Source of the DNA: Actinomycetes bacterium
Lineage (GTDB): Bacteria > Actinomycetota > Thermoleophilia > Gaiellales > Gaiellaceae
Assembly: GCA_026708005.1 (NCBI GenBank)
Contig: JAPOVR010000060.1
Coordinates: 1 to 50,809, forward strand
Direction of reading: 5' to 3'
Length of the DNA: 50,809 nucleotides
Below, piece by piece: positions 49,947 to 50,809 of the stretch. Under the pieces are notes generated by a model that saw only the letters and a program-made list of their open reading frames with translations, did not search any database and was not told where the DNA came from. Every line of letters begins with the position of its first letter. Position 1 is the first letter of the stretch. The translations under genes and the position numbers were made by a program.

Positions 49947-50684
49947 ATGACTTCCGTCTTAAGCCGAGTTCTCATCACCGGCGCTGCCTCCGGGATCGGA
50001 GCGGCAACGGCCGACCGCTTTCGGCGGGATGGTGCCCGCGTTGCCGGACTGGATATCGATGCGCGGTCGCTCGAGCGGGTCGAGCTCGGCGTGCGCCTGG
50101 TTGCTGACGTGTCAGAGGCCGGTGAGGTGAGCCGCGCCGTCGACGAGGCGGCCAGGGCGCTCTCTGGGCTCGACGTGGTCGTGGGCTGTGCCGGAGTCCT
50201 CGCAGGGGGCACGGTGGCCGATACCGAGCTCGACGGGTGGGAGCGCATCTTCGCGGTGAATGTGCGCGGTCTCTACCTGACTGCCCGGGCGGCGATCCCT
50301 CACCTCCGTGAGGCGGGGGGAGGCGCGATCGTGAACGTGGCCTCGCAGCTCGGCCTCGTCGCCGCACCGGGCGCGGCGGCGTACTGCGCCTCGAAGGGAG
50401 CCGTCATCCAGCTCACGCGGGCGATGGCGATCGATCACGCCGCCGACGGCATTCGCGTCAACGCGATCTCTCCTGGCCCGACCCGCACGCCCCTCACCGA
50501 GAGCTACGTGCGAGCGAGCGCCGATCCTGACGCTGCGCGGCGCGCCTCTGAGCAGACGATGGTCCATGGTCGCCTGATCGAGCCAGAGGAGATCGCCGAG
50601 GCGATCGCCTACCTCGCGTCCCCGCAGGCAGGCTCGACGACGGGCGAGAACCTCGTCGTCGACGGTGGCTACACCATCAGGTAA
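49947..50684 (+). CDS. Short-chain dehydrogenase/reductase (SDR)
   Basis: This 245-residue classical SDR has T-G-A-A-S-G-I-G (residues 11-18), L-D-I-D with an Asp that favours NAD, G-C-A-G near 75, N-V-R-G-L-Y, the catalytic Ser in N-V-A-S-Q-L-G, Y-C-A-S-K with Tyr and Lys, and the ending V-V-D-G-G-Y. I start it at ATG 49947, where similarity begins. The frame is open far upstream but that part is antisense to the unknown gene at 49122-49781. It is a 3-oxoacyl-reductase-like or polyol-dehydrogenase-like enzyme with unknown substrate, and differs clearly from the SDR at 23446. A short TCAGGTAAGGC repeat surrounds its stop. Confidence 0.88.
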   Translation: MTSVLSRVLITGAASGIGAATADRFRRDGARVAGLDIDARSLERVELGVRLVADVSEAGEVSRAVDEAARALSGLDVVVGCAGVLAGGTVADTELDGWERIFAVNVRGLYLTARAAIPHLREAGGGAIVNVASQLGLVAAPGAAAYCASKGAVIQLTRAMAIDHAADGIRVNAISPGPTRTPLTESYVRASADPDAARRASEQTMVHGRLIEPEEIAEAIAYLASPQAGSTTGENLVVDGGYTIR

Positions 50685-50747
50685 GGCTCTCAGGTAAGGC
50701 GCGGCTCCGCCGCCGGCCCTCGCTCCCAGCGTGCCGGCGGCAGCGCG

Positions 50748-50809
50748 CTAGATCTCCCTGCCGAGCTTCTCCGCCTCGTAGAGGATCGCCACGAGCCTGC
50801 GCGGCGCCA
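50748..50809 (-). CDS. C-terminal end of a gene cut by the window
   Basis: The last 62 bases, read on the minus strand, are open and end L-V-A-I-L-Y-E-A-E-K-L-G-R-E-I before TAG at 50750-50748. It is too short to identify. It converges with the SDR gene, 63 bases away. Confidence 0.4.
   Translation of the reverse strand, partial: APRRLVAILYEAEKLGREI

Overview
The window is GC-rich (roughly two-thirds G+C). Most genes are packed into short-gap or overlapping operons, many starting with GTG. Several codon and protein habits point to a high-GC actinobacterial lineage, most likely a soil or sediment Thermoleophilia-type organism: lipoproteins with long Pro/Ala tethers after the lipobox, FCD-type GntR control, and many HyuA/HyuB pairs. 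That placement is inference, because there is no rRNA or other taxonomic marker gene in the window. The left end is a run of C homopolymers that looks like an assembly or sequencing artefact.

Layout. 585-3016: an NlpC/P60 cell-wall hydrolase and a frameshifted old-yellow-enzyme gene. 3279-15280 (+): one long operon-like series with hyuA, hyuB, a ribose-type ABC importer (binding lipoprotein, double ATPase, permease), a GntR/FCD regulator, an M19 dipeptidase-like protein, a SnoaL-like protein and an M20 amidohydrolase. A FadR-type palindrome overlaps the promoter ahead of it. 15624-24717 (-): alpha/beta hydrolases, an FAD oxidase, an SDR, a Rid protein, and a ruined third hyuA-hyuB pair, beside a broken cupin (+) and a broken amidohydrolase. 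25502-27182: an IS1595-like element. 27415-32466: a broken C45 acyltransferase, an M42 peptidase, a divergent metal-type ABC permease/ATPase pair and a frameshifted DUF1028 gene. 32558-39422 (+): a crotonase, hyuB, hyuA and a heavily broken trimethylamine-dehydrogenase-like flavoprotein. 40555-44513 (+): an allophanate-hydrolase-C-like small protein, an alpha/beta hydrolase, a metal amidohydrolase and a D-hydantoinase-type cyclic amidohydrolase. 44550-48945 (-): a branched-chain-amino-acid-type importer whose LivH, LivM and LivG parts form one 953-residue polypeptide, plus its binding lipoprotein. 49122-50809: an unknown protein, an SDR and a cut gene.

How the parts may work together. The recurrent theme is opening of cyclic amides or ureides: three HyuAB sets, a dihydropyrimidinase-type enzyme, M20 and M19 hydrolases, and an allophanate-hydrolase-like domain. 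Two importers of different types feed it. Matching GTC-N-GAC palindromes lie in front of hyuA1 and in front of the Liv-type binding-protein gene, so one FCD regulator (11562-12407) may link the two uptake systems. The substrate cannot be read from the sequence.

Two features stand out beyond the genes. First, a dispersed intergenic element occurs at least three times (15371, 27199, 39783). Second, broken genes are clustered, with single-base changes in G/C runs and several Trp (TGG) codons turned into TAG or TGA. This suggests an accessory catabolic island in decay, although part of the frameshifting could be sequencing error.
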